Source: DATBJJ01 sp963750915
GTDB taxonomy: Bacteria; Acidobacteriota; Vicinamibacteria; Vicinamibacterales; 2-12-FULL-66-21
NCBI GenBank assembly: GCA_963750915.1
Contig: CAVVSF010000007.1
Coordinates: forward strand, 930,001 to 994,000
Reading direction: 5' to 3'
Length of the DNA: 64,000 bases
Of the stretch, positions 27,996 through 36,485 are shown in pieces; the stretch's first letter is position 1; each line of letters begins with the position of its first letter. The translations under genes were made by a program, and so were the position numbers. Under the pieces are notes generated by a model that ran no database searches, was not told where the DNA came from, and saw nothing but the letters and a program-made list of their open reading frames with translations.

Positions 27996-28574
27996 CTACT
28001 TGGCCGGCGGCGGCGCCATGATGAACGCGAGCAGGTTCGAGATATCCGTCTGGCTGTAGGGATCGAGCAGGCCCGGCGGCATCAGCGACGCCGTCGACTC
28101 GGCACGGCTCGCGATCTGCGCCTTCGGCACGGGCACCTGCTTGTCGGGAAACTCCGCGGTCCGCACGAAGACGCTGATGGCGTTTTCGCGCACGACCACG
28201 CCCGAGACGACGTTGCCGTCCTTCAGCTCGAACATCTCGGACTTGTACTGGTCGGAGATGACCTTCGACGGCCACAGGATCGCCTCGAGGACGTCGCGCT
28301 TCTTGAACCGGCTGGTGATGGTCGTGAGGTCAGGCCCGACCTCCTTGCCGATCGCCTCGCCGAACCGGTGACAGCTGGCGCAGGCCTTCTCGAAGATCGG
28401 CCGGCCCGCCTCGGGCGACCCCGCCTGCTCCTGCTTGTTCTGGAATTCGAAGATCTCTTCCGGTGTGGGCTTCTGGCCGCCGCCCGCCGGCGCCTGCCGC
28501 GCCTCAGCGGTCACGAACAGGCACGCCGCCCAGACCAGCGAGGACGCCACGATTGCCGCCCGAGTGCTCGTCAT
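27996..28574 (-). CDS. Exported c-type cytochrome with Pirellula/Verrucomicrobium-type haem-binding domain
   Basis: 192 residues. A signal peptide (MTSTRAAIVASSLVWAACLF) precedes a single c-haem motif CASCHRFG (about 70) in a TIGR02603-like domain: GKEVGPDLTTITSRF, then ILWPSKVISDQYKSEMFELKDG and LMPPGLLDPYSQTDISNLLAF, which supplies the distal Met. It resembles the C-terminal domain of the 22-25 kb protein as a free-standing electron carrier in the periplasm. I chose ATG 28574 over an upstream start that lacks a signal peptide. It is divergent from the ebo cluster. Confidence 0.85.
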   Translation of the reverse strand: MTSTRAAIVASSLVWAACLFVTAEARQAPAGGGQKPTPEEIFEFQNKQEQAGSPEAGRPIFEKACASCHRFGEAIGKEVGPDLTTITSRFKKRDVLEAILWPSKVISDQYKSEMFELKDGNVVSGVVVRENAISVFVRTAEFPDKQVPVPKAQIASRAESTASLMPPGLLDPYSQTDISNLLAFIMAPPPAK

Positions 28575-28732
28575 GAAGCAGCCTTGTAACACCGGCGTGA
28601 CCCCAAAATCAATGATCTTCATACTTTACTGGCTATGTTTCGCATCGCGTAACACATCTGTGGGGGCATCCGAGCCGGTCCGTAAACTCATCAGTGACTC
28701 TCGAAACCACCTGATGCCACAATGCTCCGTCC

Positions 28733-29596
28733 GTGGCCGCGAATCGCTGGCTTCAGCTCATCCGTCCCGCCAACGTCGTCACTGCCCTGGCCGACGTGCT
28801 TGCGGGCTACGCCGTCGCCGGCTTCCCCGACCGCCGGGCGCTGCTGTGGCTCCTTGGTGCGACTGCCTGCCTCTACGCCGGCGGCGTCGTCCTGAACGAC
28901 GTGTTCGATCGCGACCTGGACCGGGTCGAACGGCCGGAGCGGCCGATCCCGAGCGGACGCGTCAGCACGATGGCAGCGGCCTGCCTCGGCGGCAGCCTGC
29001 TGCTCATTGGCGTTCTTGCCGCCGCCTTCGCCAACCCGACTGCCGGGCTCGTCGCCGCGCTCACGGCCGGCTGCGTCCTCCTTTATGACGCCTGGGGCAA
29101 ACGTCAGTCCCTGTTCGGTCCGTTCAACATGGGACTCTGCCGCGGCCTCAACCTGTTACTCGGCATCGCGGCCGCACCGGCCGTGCTGCCATCAGCCTGG
29201 CTACTCGCCGCGTTTCCAGTGACTTACATCGCCGGGGTCACGGCGTTGAGCCGCGGTGAGGTTCATGGCGGCCGCCGCGGGATCGCCGTATTCGCTCTGA
29301 TATCCTTAGGTCTGGTCCTGATCGGGCTGGTCGCGATCTGGGCGGCCAGCGGCGCGTCGTGGCCGGGCCTGGCCCTGATTCTGGTTCTGGGATGGCGAGT
29401 GCTGCCGCCATTCTGGGCGGCGCGGCAATCGCCGGACCCGACGACGATCAGGCGGGCGATCAAGACCGGCGTGCTGTCGCTGGCGCTGCTGGACGCGGCT
29501 ATCGGCGCCATTTACGGCGGCGGCGTTTACGCCCTCGCAATACTTGCGACGGCAGTCGCGGCCGGGGCGCTCGCCAGGTTCTTTTCCGTGACGTGA
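28733..29596 (+). CDS. eboC: UbiA-family prenyltransferase-like protein EboC
   Basis: 287 residues with about eight or nine membrane helices. Both UbiA Asp-rich motifs are present: NDVFDRDLDRVERPERPIPS (about 62-81) and YDAWGKRQS (about 118). UbiA enzymes prenylate aromatic acceptors in the inner membrane. In ebo clusters the role is unclear, but is linked to export of a metabolite to the periplasm. The start is GTG 28733 (MAANRWLQLIRPANVV) with no strong ribosome-binding site. It ends one base before the 3-dehydroquinate-synthase-like gene, which supports cluster membership. Confidence 0.85.
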   Translation: MAANRWLQLIRPANVVTALADVLAGYAVAGFPDRRALLWLLGATACLYAGGVVLNDVFDRDLDRVERPERPIPSGRVSTMAAACLGGSLLLIGVLAAAFANPTAGLVAALTAGCVLLYDAWGKRQSLFGPFNMGLCRGLNLLLGIAAAPAVLPSAWLLAAFPVTYIAGVTALSRGEVHGGRRGIAVFALISLGLVLIGLVAIWAASGASWPGLALILVLGWRVLPPFWAARQSPDPTTIRRAIKTGVLSLALLDAAIGAIYGGGVYALAILATAVAAGALARFFSVT

Positions 29597-29597
29597 C

Positions 29598-30848
29598 ATG
29601 GATCACATCAGGCAGAAGGTCACCGTCGAGTTCGAGTACCCGGTCTACTTCACGTCCGGGGTACTGTCGCCTTCCAACCTGCTGCTGCGCGACGTCGTCG
29701 CCCGCTCAGCGGATATCAGCCCGTCCCGCCTGGTCTTCGTCATCGACGACGGCGTACGCCGCCATTACCCGGATCTCACCGCGCAGATCGAGGAGTACTG
29801 CCAGCGCCACCGCACCGTCCTCTGCCTTGCCGGCCCGGTCGTCGTCGTGCCCGGCGGCGAGGCGGTGAAGAACGACCCGCGGCACGTCGACGCGATCCAC
29901 CGCGCGATCAACGACGGCGGCATCTGCCGTCACTCCTACGTCGTCGCCATCGGCGGCGGCGCCGTGCTCGATGCGGCCGGTTATGCCGCGGCGACGGCGC
30001 ATCGCGGCATCCGCCTGCTGCGCCTGCCGACGACGGTGCTGGCGCAGGACGACTCGGCGATGGGCGTCAAGAACGGCATCAACGCCTTCGGCAAGAAGAA
30101 CTATCTCGGCACCTTCGCGCCGCCGTTCGCGGTGATCAACGACTCGACATTCCTGACGACGCTGTCGGATCGTGATTGGCGCGCCGGCGTGTCCGAGGCG
30201 ATCAAGGCAGCGCTCATCAAGGACCGCACGTTCTTCGACTTCATCGAGCGCCACGCCGCGGCGCTGAAGCATCGCGACCTCGCGGCGATGGAGCAGGTCA
30301 TCCACCGCTGCGCGGCGCTGCACCTGACGCACATCGCCACGAGCGGCGATCCCTTCGAGCTCGGCTCGTCGCGGCCGCTCGACTTCGGTCACTGGTCGGC
30401 GCACAAGCTCGAGCACCTGACCGGCTATCGGCTGGGTCACGGTGAGGCGGTTGCGATTGGCATCGCCCTCGACACGACCTATTCGTACCTCGCCGGCTTT
30501 CTGCCCGAAGACGACTGGCGCCGGATCCTGAACCTGCTGCCGGCGCTGGGCCTGTCGGTGCACGTTCCCGAGCTCGATCGCGACCTCGACGCCGACGGCT
30601 CGCCGCACAGCGTGCTCGGCGGCCTCGACGAGTTCCGCGAGCACCTTGGCGGAACCCTGACCATCCTCATGCTCCGCTCGATTGGCGCGCCGTTCGACGT
30701 TCACGAGATCCGGCGCGATGTGATGCGACGCAGCATTGCCGTCCTGCGCGATTTCGAACAGGCGCAGCGGGCGCGCGAGAACCGAACCCATGCAGAAGCC
30801 AGCCACTACCGCAACGTCGCCGTTGAGCCCGAGGGAACTGGTCGATGA
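29598..30848 (+). CDS. eboD: 3-dehydroquinate-synthase-like protein EboD
   Basis: 416 residues, a sugar-phosphate cyclase/dehydroquinate synthase homologue. The NAD site GGGAVLDAAGYAAA (about 119), PTTVLAQDDSAMGVKNGIN (about 141) and the metal-site region DFGHWSAHKLEHL plus GYRLGHGEAVAIG (about 256-285) are visible. Ordinary AroB has NFGHxxGHAxE; the substitutions here (WSAHKLE) are consistent with a different cyclic substrate. It lies one base after eboC and overlaps the next gene by about 59 bases, so it is part of a tight operon. A housekeeping AroB role is unlikely in this context. Confidence 0.87.
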   Translation: MDHIRQKVTVEFEYPVYFTSGVLSPSNLLLRDVVARSADISPSRLVFVIDDGVRRHYPDLTAQIEEYCQRHRTVLCLAGPVVVVPGGEAVKNDPRHVDAIHRAINDGGICRHSYVVAIGGGAVLDAAGYAAATAHRGIRLLRLPTTVLAQDDSAMGVKNGINAFGKKNYLGTFAPPFAVINDSTFLTTLSDRDWRAGVSEAIKAALIKDRTFFDFIERHAAALKHRDLAAMEQVIHRCAALHLTHIATSGDPFELGSSRPLDFGHWSAHKLEHLTGYRLGHGEAVAIGIALDTTYSYLAGFLPEDDWRRILNLLPALGLSVHVPELDRDLDADGSPHSVLGGLDEFREHLGGTLTILMLRSIGAPFDVHEIRRDVMRRSIAVLRDFEQAQRARENRTHAEASHYRNVAVEPEGTGR

Positions 30849-31132
30849 GTACTTCATCGAGAACCGGACGAAGCTGCTCGAGATAGCCGCGTTCCTCGAC
30901 CGCGTCGATCGCGCCGATCCGCGCGTACGCCGCCGGCGATTTCCGGATGAAGGCGTTCGCCGAGTCGCTCGCGGCGCTCGACGGCCAGAACCGCATGGAT
31001 CGCATCCAGCAGATCCTCAGCGACCCGCGCACGACGCCGCTCGAGGCGCTCGATCGCAAGAGCGCGCTCGGCGCCTACGACCGCTGGAGCGGCGCGGCGG
31101 ACGCGAACAGGAAGAAGGACGCACGCTCATGA
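30790..31132 (+). CDS. Small unrecognised helical protein between eboD and eboB, with one frame change
   Basis: ATG 30790 (MQKPATTATSPLSPREL) reads to about 30925, after which the sensible frame shifts by one (AYAAGDFRMKAFAESLAAL) and runs to a TGA at 31130-31132. Joined, it gives about 113 mostly helical residues. The stop overlaps the eboB start (ATGA). It occupies an internal position in the ebo operon, but is about half the length I would expect for EboA and I cannot recognise EboA features. It might be a divergent EboA, a cluster-specific protein, or an unrelated gene. The frame change is probably a one-base error in the GCGCGTACGC stretch. Confidence 0.6.
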
Positions 31133-31965
31133 AATACATCGATCACCACGCGCACATGGTGTCGCGGACGACCGACGACTACCAGCAGATGTCGCTGTCG
31201 GGCTGCGTCGCCGTCACCGAACCGGCATTCTGGGCCGGCTGGGATCGCAGCCGCGCCGAGGGATTCGAGGACTACTTCCACCAGCTGACCGACTTCGAAC
31301 CGAAGCGGGCGGCGCTGTATCACATCCAGCACTACACCTGGATGGCGATGAACCCGAAGGAAGCGGATGATCGCGAGCTGTCGAAGGAAGTCCTGCAGCG
31401 GATCCCGAAGTTCCTCGACAAGCCGACCGTGCTCGGCATCGGCGAGATCGGCCTCAACCGCGTCACCCGCAACGAGATCGAGACCTACACCGAGCAGATC
31501 GAGCTGGCGATCGCGCACAAGCAGCTGATCCTCATCCACACGCCGCACCTCGAGGACAAGCTCAAGGGCACGCACATCTCGATCGACGTGCTGCGCAGCT
31601 TCCCGACGCTCGAGCCGTCGCGCGTCCTCGTGGATCACGCGGAAGAGCACACCCTGCAGCAGATCCTCGACAACGGCTACTGGGCCGGCCTCACGCTCTA
31701 TCCGCAGACCAAGGTCTCGCCGCAGCGCGCAGCCGATATCGTCGAGCGCTTCGGACCCGATCGGATCTGCATCGCAGGCGCCTGCGACTGGGGCCCGAGC
31801 GACTCGATGGCGGTGCCGCGCTTCATTATGGAGATGCGGCGGCGCAAGCATCCGGAGAGCCTGATCCACAGGCTCGTGTTCGAGAACCCGGTCGAGTTCC
31901 TGAGCCAGTCGTCGCGGTTCCGGATCCGGCCGGAGCGCGAACGCGAAGCCGTCGGCTCGCGGTAG
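31129..31965 (+). CDS. eboB: TatD-family metal hydrolase EboB
   Basis: 278 residues with amidohydrolase/TatD metal ligands: HHAH (residues 5-8, MKYIDHHAH), GIGEIGLN (about 103), LIHTPH (about 134) and VDHAEE (about 166), then CDWGPSD near the end, where the last Asp ligand is expected. A TIM-barrel hydrolase in the cytoplasm is likely; the ebo substrate is unknown. The ATG overlaps the preceding stop by four bases. A longer frame extends upstream into the small gene but is out of its register, so ATG 31129 is the start. Confidence 0.85.
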   Translation: MKYIDHHAHMVSRTTDDYQQMSLSGCVAVTEPAFWAGWDRSRAEGFEDYFHQLTDFEPKRAALYHIQHYTWMAMNPKEADDRELSKEVLQRIPKFLDKPTVLGIGEIGLNRVTRNEIETYTEQIELAIAHKQLILIHTPHLEDKLKGTHISIDVLRSFPTLEPSRVLVDHAEEHTLQQILDNGYWAGLTLYPQTKVSPQRAADIVERFGPDRICIAGACDWGPSDSMAVPRFIMEMRRRKHPESLIHRLVFENPVEFLSQSSRFRIRPEREREAVGSR

Positions 31966-31997
31966 GCCCGGCCCCAGGCGACCAGGCTTCAATCGCA

Positions 31998-33207
31998 GTG
32001 CAGATCGCGCACGGGTTCCACCTTACCTACTGCACGAACATCCACGCCGCCGACGGCTGGGACGCCGTGCTGGCGAACATCCGCCGCTACGCCCCGGCGC
32101 TGAAGGCGCGCCTGTCGCCAGCGGCGCCGTTCGGCATCGGCCTGCGGCTCTCCGCCAGGGAAGCGCGCGAGCTCCGCGACGGCGGCCGCCTGCGCGACCT
32201 GCGCACGTTCCTCGACGACGAAGGGCTCTACGTCGCGATCATCAACGGCTTCCCGTACGGCCACTTCCACGGCCGGCCCGTGAAGGCCGACGTCTACGCG
32301 CCCGACTGGCGCGACAACGCCCGCGTCGACTACACGATCGACCTGGCGCACATCCTCGCGGCGCTGCTGCCGGACGGCATCGACGGCGGTGTCTCGACGG
32401 CGCCGCTCTCGTACAAGCCGTGGATGGCGGACGCGACGGCCGCGGACTGGCGCGACATCACCCGGCAGGTGGCGCGAGTCGCGGCCGAAATGGCCCGCAT
32501 CCGCAACGAGCGCGGCGCGTTGATTCATCTGGACATCGAGCCGGAACCTGACTGCTCGATCGAGAACACCGACGAATCGGTGCAGTTCTTCACCGGGCAG
32601 CTGATGCCGCACGGCGCCCCGGCGCTCGCCGCCGAGATGGGTCTGACCGAAGAGACCGCCCGCGAACTGCTCCGGGAGCACGTCAAGTTGTGCTTCGACT
32701 GCTGCCACTTCGCCGTCGAGTACCGAGGATCCGGCCGAAGCGCTGCGTCAACTGGCCGCGGCCGGCATCGGCATCGGGCGCGTTCAACTCAGCTCGGCGC
32801 TGACGGTGGATTTTCCGCAGTCAGGCGCCGAGTCGGAAGATGTTTCCCGCGTCCTCTCACGCTTCGCCGACGCCACTTACCTGCACCAGGTGGTGGAACG
32901 ACAGCCTCACGGCCTGACGCACTACCCTGACCTCGACGTCGCGCTCGGACGGCCCGGCGGCACCGCCGGCCGCGAATGGCGCATCCACTTCCACGTCCCG
33001 CTCTTCGCCCGCGAGTACGAGACGTTCGGTTCGACGCAGGACTACGTGCGCAAGGTCCTGGCGCTGGCCGCGGCCGCGCCGTTCACCCGTCATCTCGAGA
33101 TTGAAACCTATACCTGGGACGTGCTGCCGCCGGGGCTGAAGGAGGACTTGCTCGAGTCCATTGCGCGGGAGTATCTGTGGGTGTTGGAGGCGATGGGAAA
33201 GGCGTGA
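31998..33207 (+). CDS. eboE: Sugar phosphate isomerase/epimerase-like EboE, with one frame change
   Basis: About 403 residues when joined. The N-terminus shows the EboE pattern (HLTYCTNIHAADGW at 8-21, then GIGLRLSAREA and YVAIINGFPYGHFHG). The middle has HLDIEPEPDC (about 175) and LCFDCCHFAVEY (about 230). The frame changes near 32722: after VEY the continuation is EDPAEALRQLAAAGIGIGRV in the next frame, through to the end (ETYTWDVLPPGLKED). One extra base in TACCGAGGAT explains it. A TIM barrel of the xylose isomerase-like type is expected. The start is GTG 31998. Confidence 0.85.
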
Positions 33208-33435
33208 CATTGAAGATTGCTGACTGCAGACTGAAGATTGCTGACTGAAGACTGCAGATTGACGATTCTTGATTTTAGATTGGCGATTGTAGATTGGGCG
33301 CGCCTGCTGTGATTAGTCGCAAGTGCGCAGGACGACGACAATCTAAAATCTAAAATCGACAACCCACAATCGACAATCTGCAGTCTGCAATCGACAATCG
33401 TCAATCGTCAATCTACAGTCTTCAGTCTTCAGTCA
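33208..33435. repeat. Heptad inverted repeat, family D copy 3, inside the ebo operon
   Basis: ATTGAAG, ATTGCTG, ACTGCAG and ATTGACG words on the left face CAATCTG, CAATCGA, CAATCGT and AGTCTTC words on the right, around a TTGGGCGCGCC...GTGCGCAGG centre. At 228 bases it is the largest copy. It separates eboE from eboF, ending 11 bases before the eboF start. Confidence 0.92.
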
Positions 33436-33446
33436 TCTCCCCTGGT

Positions 33447-34826
33447 ATGCAACGCACTGTAATACTCAACGTTGTCGGCCTGACACCGAACGTCCTCGCG
33501 CGGGCGCCGCGGTTGTCGCAGTGGGCGGCGGCTGCCGGCCTGTCGCGCATCGACGCGGCTTTTCCGGCGGTCACCTGCACGGCGCAGAGCGATTACCTCA
33601 CCGGCCGCTACCCTGAAACCCACGGCATCGTCGGCAACGGCTGGTACTTCCGCGACGATTGCGAGATCAGGTTCTGGCGCCAGTCGAACAAGCTGGTCGA
33701 GGCGCCGAAGGTGTGGGACGTCGCCCGTGCCGCGGATCCGGCGTTCACGGTCGCCAACCTGTTCTGGTGGTACAACATGTATTCGACCGCCGACGTGACC
33801 GTCACGCCGCGGCCGATGTACCTCGCCGACGGCCGCAAGCTGCCCGATATCTACACGACGCCGGCAGGGCTGCGCGACGAGCTGCAGCAGGCGCTCGGAA
33901 AGTTCCCGCTGTTCGACTTCTGGGGACCTCGGGCGTCGATCGCGTCGACGCGATGGATCGCGGAATCGGCGAAGCGGGTCGAAACGAAGTTTTCGCCGAC
34001 GCTGACGCTGGTCTACCTGCCGCATCTCGACTACAACCTGCAGCGGGTCGGACCAGGGGATCCGGCCGCGGCCGGCGACATCGCCCAGGTCGATGACGTC
34101 GCCGCGGATCTGATTGCGTTCTACGAACAGCGCGGCGCCCACGTCGTCGTGCTCTCCGAGTACGGGCTCTGCGACGTGACGACGCCGGTCCACCTCAACC
34201 GCGTCCTGCGCGATCACGGCCTGCTCGCCGTGCGCGAGGAGCGCGGCCTCGAGCTGCTCGATCCGGGCGCCAGTGCGGCCTTCGTCGTCGCGGACCATCA
34301 GGTTGCCCAGGTCTACCTCAACGACCGATCGCTTCACGACAGAGTCCGCGACGTCATCGCGAACACGCCTGGCGTCGAACGCGTGCTCGACGCGGCCGGC
34401 AAGAGAGAGCTGCGGATCGACCACCCGCGCGCGGGCGAGCTCATGGCAATCGCCGGGCCCAAGGCGTGGTTCACGTATTACTACTGGCGTGACGATCGGC
34501 AGGCGCCGGATTTCGCCCGGACGGTGGAGATTCACCGCAAGCCGGGCTACGATCCGGTCGAACTGGTGCTCGATCCGGCGATCAAGCACCCGCAGCTGAC
34601 CGTCGGATGGAAGCTGGCGCGGCGGGCGCTCGGCTTCCGGACGCTGCTCGACGTGATCCCGCTCGACGCGACGCTGGTCCGGGGCTCGCACGGCCGTCCG
34701 GGCAGCGGCGACGACGGTCCGCTCGTGATGACGCGCCAGCAGCACCTGCTGTCGGCGCCGACGCTGCGCTCGGTGGACATCTATTCAGTGATCCTCCGCC
34801 ACCTGGGGGTGCCCGATGCAGCCTGA
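33447..34826 (+). CDS. eboF: Alkaline phosphatase superfamily/nucleotide pyrophosphatase-like EboF
   Basis: 459 residues of the type I phosphodiesterase/nucleotide pyrophosphatase fold. The nucleophile region is PAVTCTAQSDYLTGRYPETH (about 32-51), with Thr as likely nucleophile; metal ligands follow in YLPHLDYNLQRVGP (about 190) and VLSEYGLCDV (about 234). It lacks a signal peptide, so it probably acts in the cytoplasm. Bound zinc ions would hydrolyse a phosphodiester or phosphate ester, but the natural substrate in ebo clusters is not known. It is overlapped at its end by the GAF gene (ATG 34816 before the stop). Confidence 0.87.
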   Translation: MQRTVILNVVGLTPNVLARAPRLSQWAAAAGLSRIDAAFPAVTCTAQSDYLTGRYPETHGIVGNGWYFRDDCEIRFWRQSNKLVEAPKVWDVARAADPAFTVANLFWWYNMYSTADVTVTPRPMYLADGRKLPDIYTTPAGLRDELQQALGKFPLFDFWGPRASIASTRWIAESAKRVETKFSPTLTLVYLPHLDYNLQRVGPGDPAAAGDIAQVDDVAADLIAFYEQRGAHVVVLSEYGLCDVTTPVHLNRVLRDHGLLAVREERGLELLDPGASAAFVVADHQVAQVYLNDRSLHDRVRDVIANTPGVERVLDAAGKRELRIDHPRAGELMAIAGPKAWFTYYYWRDDRQAPDFARTVEIHRKPGYDPVELVLDPAIKHPQLTVGWKLARRALGFRTLLDVIPLDATLVRGSHGRPGSGDDGPLVMTRQQHLLSAPTLRSVDIYSVILRHLGVPDAA

Positions 34827-35307
34827 TGACGGCCTGGCAGGCGAAGTCGAACGGGCGTTCGCGGCCGGTTCGTACGATGCGGCATTGGCCCGCATCCTGA
34901 TCGCGTTCGCGGCCGACAGCGGCACGGTTCACCTCCTGGGCGGCGACGGCGTGCTGCATCTCAAGGCGGCGAGCGCCGGCATTCCACAGGTCGTGATCGA
35001 GACCGTGCGACGGGTACCGGTCGGCAAGGGCATGGCCGGCCTTGCGGTCGAGCGTGGCGAGCCCGTCAACTCCTGCAACATCCAGACGGACGCCACCGGC
35101 GACGTCCGGCCGGGCGCACGAGCCACCGGGTTGCAAGGGTCCATCGTCGTACCGCTGCTGCTCGATGGCCGGGCGATAGGCGCCGTCGGCATCGCCAACC
35201 ACCGCGAGCGCACTTTCACCGACGAGGAAGGGGCGGCGCTGCTCGAGGCGGGCCGGGTGCTGGCGCGGCTGTCAGCGCCGGCCGGCGAGGGTCAGGCGCG
35301 CGAGTAG
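34816..35307 (+). CDS. GAF-domain protein, last gene of the ebo operon
   Basis: 163 residues consisting of a single GAF domain: FAADSGTVHLLGGDGVLHL (about 31), GKGMAGLAVERGEPVN (about 74), SIVVPLLLDGRAIGAVGIAN (about 110) and FTDEEGAALLEAGRVLA. No output domain follows, so it is a free sensor or small-molecule-binding protein. It starts inside eboF and is therefore translationally coupled. Its tail overlaps the convergent DedA-type gene by about 36 bases. Its link to the ebo pathway is inferred from position only. Confidence 0.85.
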   Translation: MQPDDGLAGEVERAFAAGSYDAALARILIAFAADSGTVHLLGGDGVLHLKAASAGIPQVVIETVRRVPVGKGMAGLAVERGEPVNSCNIQTDATGDVRPGARATGLQGSIVVPLLLDGRAIGAVGIANHRERTFTDEEGAALLEAGRVLARLSAPAGEGQARE

Positions 35308-35907
35308 CATGACGAGCCCCGGGATCAACAGCGCCCCAAGCAAAGCAACGAGGAAGGCGACGAGGAACGAGTCGAGCCGCATCGAATAGGCGCCGAAGGC
35401 GGCATAGCCGACGGCGATGCCGAGGTTCGACAAGGCGGTCAGCGCGAGAAAGCGGCCGAACGGGGCGTGGATCAGCCCGGCGAAGATGACGCTGGCCTCG
35501 GCCAGCACCGGGACCGGCCGGCACAGGGCGATCGTCCAGTCGCCGTAGCGATCGACCAGCGCTTCGGCCCGCCGCAGCCCGGCGTCGCCGACGAACCGCC
35601 GCGCCGCCCCCGACGCGCGCGTGCCCAGCCAGTAGCCGCACAGGCAGGCCACCATCATTCCCAGCCAGACGACCGCGGCGCCGCGCCAGGCGCCGAGCAG
35701 CACGCCCGCCGCCGTCGACACGATGCTCGATGGCACCGGCAGGAAGACGTCGCCCGCCAGCAGCCCGAAGATAGCGGCGGCGGCGAGCCATCTCGCCGTC
35801 TCGCCCGACGTCATCCGCTCGGCGAAAGCCGTAAACTGCGCCTCGAACAACAGGAACGGCAGGAGTACGAGCGTGATCAGGACCGCCCACACGATCGCCC
35901 AACGCAT
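35272..35907 (-). CDS. DedA/VTT-domain membrane protein
   Basis: 211 residues with about five hydrophobic segments and the VTT/SNARE-associated motif region GDVFLPVPSSIVSTAAGVLLG (about 52-72, split by G/P turns) and RPVPVLAEASVIFAGL (about 130). DedA-family proteins act at the inner membrane in lipid carrier or phospholipid scrambling. A LacI-type half-conserved operator lies 13 bases upstream of the ATG. It converges on the GAF gene and overlaps its end. Confidence 0.85.
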   Translation of the reverse strand: MRWAIVWAVLITLVLLPFLLFEAQFTAFAERMTSGETARWLAAAAIFGLLAGDVFLPVPSSIVSTAAGVLLGAWRGAAVVWLGMMVACLCGYWLGTRASGAARRFVGDAGLRRAEALVDRYGDWTIALCRPVPVLAEASVIFAGLIHAPFGRFLALTALSNLGIAVGYAAFGAYSMRLDSFLVAFLVALLGALLIPGLVMLLARLTLAGRR

Positions 35908-35919
35908 GGCCTGAGCGTA

Positions 35920-35933
35920 TCAAACCGGTTACA
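35920..35933 (-). promoter_or_regulatory. Second LacI-type operator candidate, upstream of the DedA gene
   Basis: TGTAACCGGTTTGA (minus strand) shares TGTAAnCGGTT with the pfp-region site and has two mismatches to TGTAAnCGnTTACA. It lies 13 bases from the DedA start codon and about 100 bases upstream of the NIPSNAP gene. It is weaker than the pfp site and could be chance. Confidence 0.35.
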
Positions 35934-35954
35934 CTCCCGGAGGATTGAAGGGTT

Positions 35955-35978
35955 GGGGTCAGACCCGGGTCTGACCCC
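35955..35978. repeat. REP-like palindrome, family B variant
   Basis: GGGGTCAGACCC and its exact complement GGGTCTGACCCC form a perfect 24-base palindrome between the divergent DedA and NIPSNAP genes. It shares the GGGG...CCCC ends with the GGGGACAGTCAC copies but differs in the core. Confidence 0.85.
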
Positions 35979-36034
35979 GGTTGCACTTTTCCCCGACCTA
36001 TGCTTGGTTCCCTACACATCGGAGGCCGAACGTC

Positions 36035-36472
36035 ATGAGAGTTGCTTTGTATCGACTTTGTGGAGCGGTGGCGCTCCTCAGCGCTGGGTTTGTGATGGGA
36101 CGTCTTGCGCCGGAGCCGGTCGTCGAGGCGCAGGCGCCGCGCGTCTTCGAGATGCGCACCTACACCACGAACCCCGGCATGCTGCCGGCCCTCGAAACGC
36201 GCTTCCGCGATCACACGCTCAAGTTCTTCGAGAAATACAACATGAAGAACATCGGCTACTGGATCCCGACCGAGGGTCCGATGGCTGATACGCAGCTGAT
36301 CTACATCCTCTCGCACTCGAGCCGCGAAGCCGCCAAGGCGAGCTGGGCGTCGTTCATGGCCGATCCTGAATGGCAGAAGGTCCGGACCGCTTCCGAGGTC
36401 AACGGCCGCATCCTCTCCAAGGCGCCGGACTCCGTATTCATGAAGGCCGCCGACTACTCTCCGATCAAGTAG
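36035..36472 (+). CDS. NIPSNAP-family secreted protein
   Basis: 145 residues. A signal peptide or anchor (MRVALYRLCGAVALLSAGFV) precedes a NIPSNAP alpha+beta barrel: VFEMRTYTTNPGMLPALETRF (split by the turn at TNPG), then NIGYWIPTEG, DTQLIYILSHSS and WASFMADPEWQKV, all typical. The function of bacterial NIPSNAP proteins is not established; the fold resembles dimeric antibiotic-biosynthesis monooxygenases. I chose ATG 36035, since upstream sequence is a palindrome. It is followed 14 bases later by another secreted protein gene. Confidence 0.85.
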   Translation: MRVALYRLCGAVALLSAGFVMGRLAPEPVVEAQAPRVFEMRTYTTNPGMLPALETRFRDHTLKFFEKYNMKNIGYWIPTEGPMADTQLIYILSHSSREAAKASWASFMADPEWQKVRTASEVNGRILSKAPDSVFMKAADYSPIK

Positions 36473-36485
36473 CCCGTTCGAGACG

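Noticed and set aside
30736..31965. Single 409-residue protein joining the small ebo gene and EboB
   Set aside because: The frame between about 30925 and 31129 encodes Arg-rich nonsense, while the other frame gives a sensible protein ending exactly at the eboB ATG.
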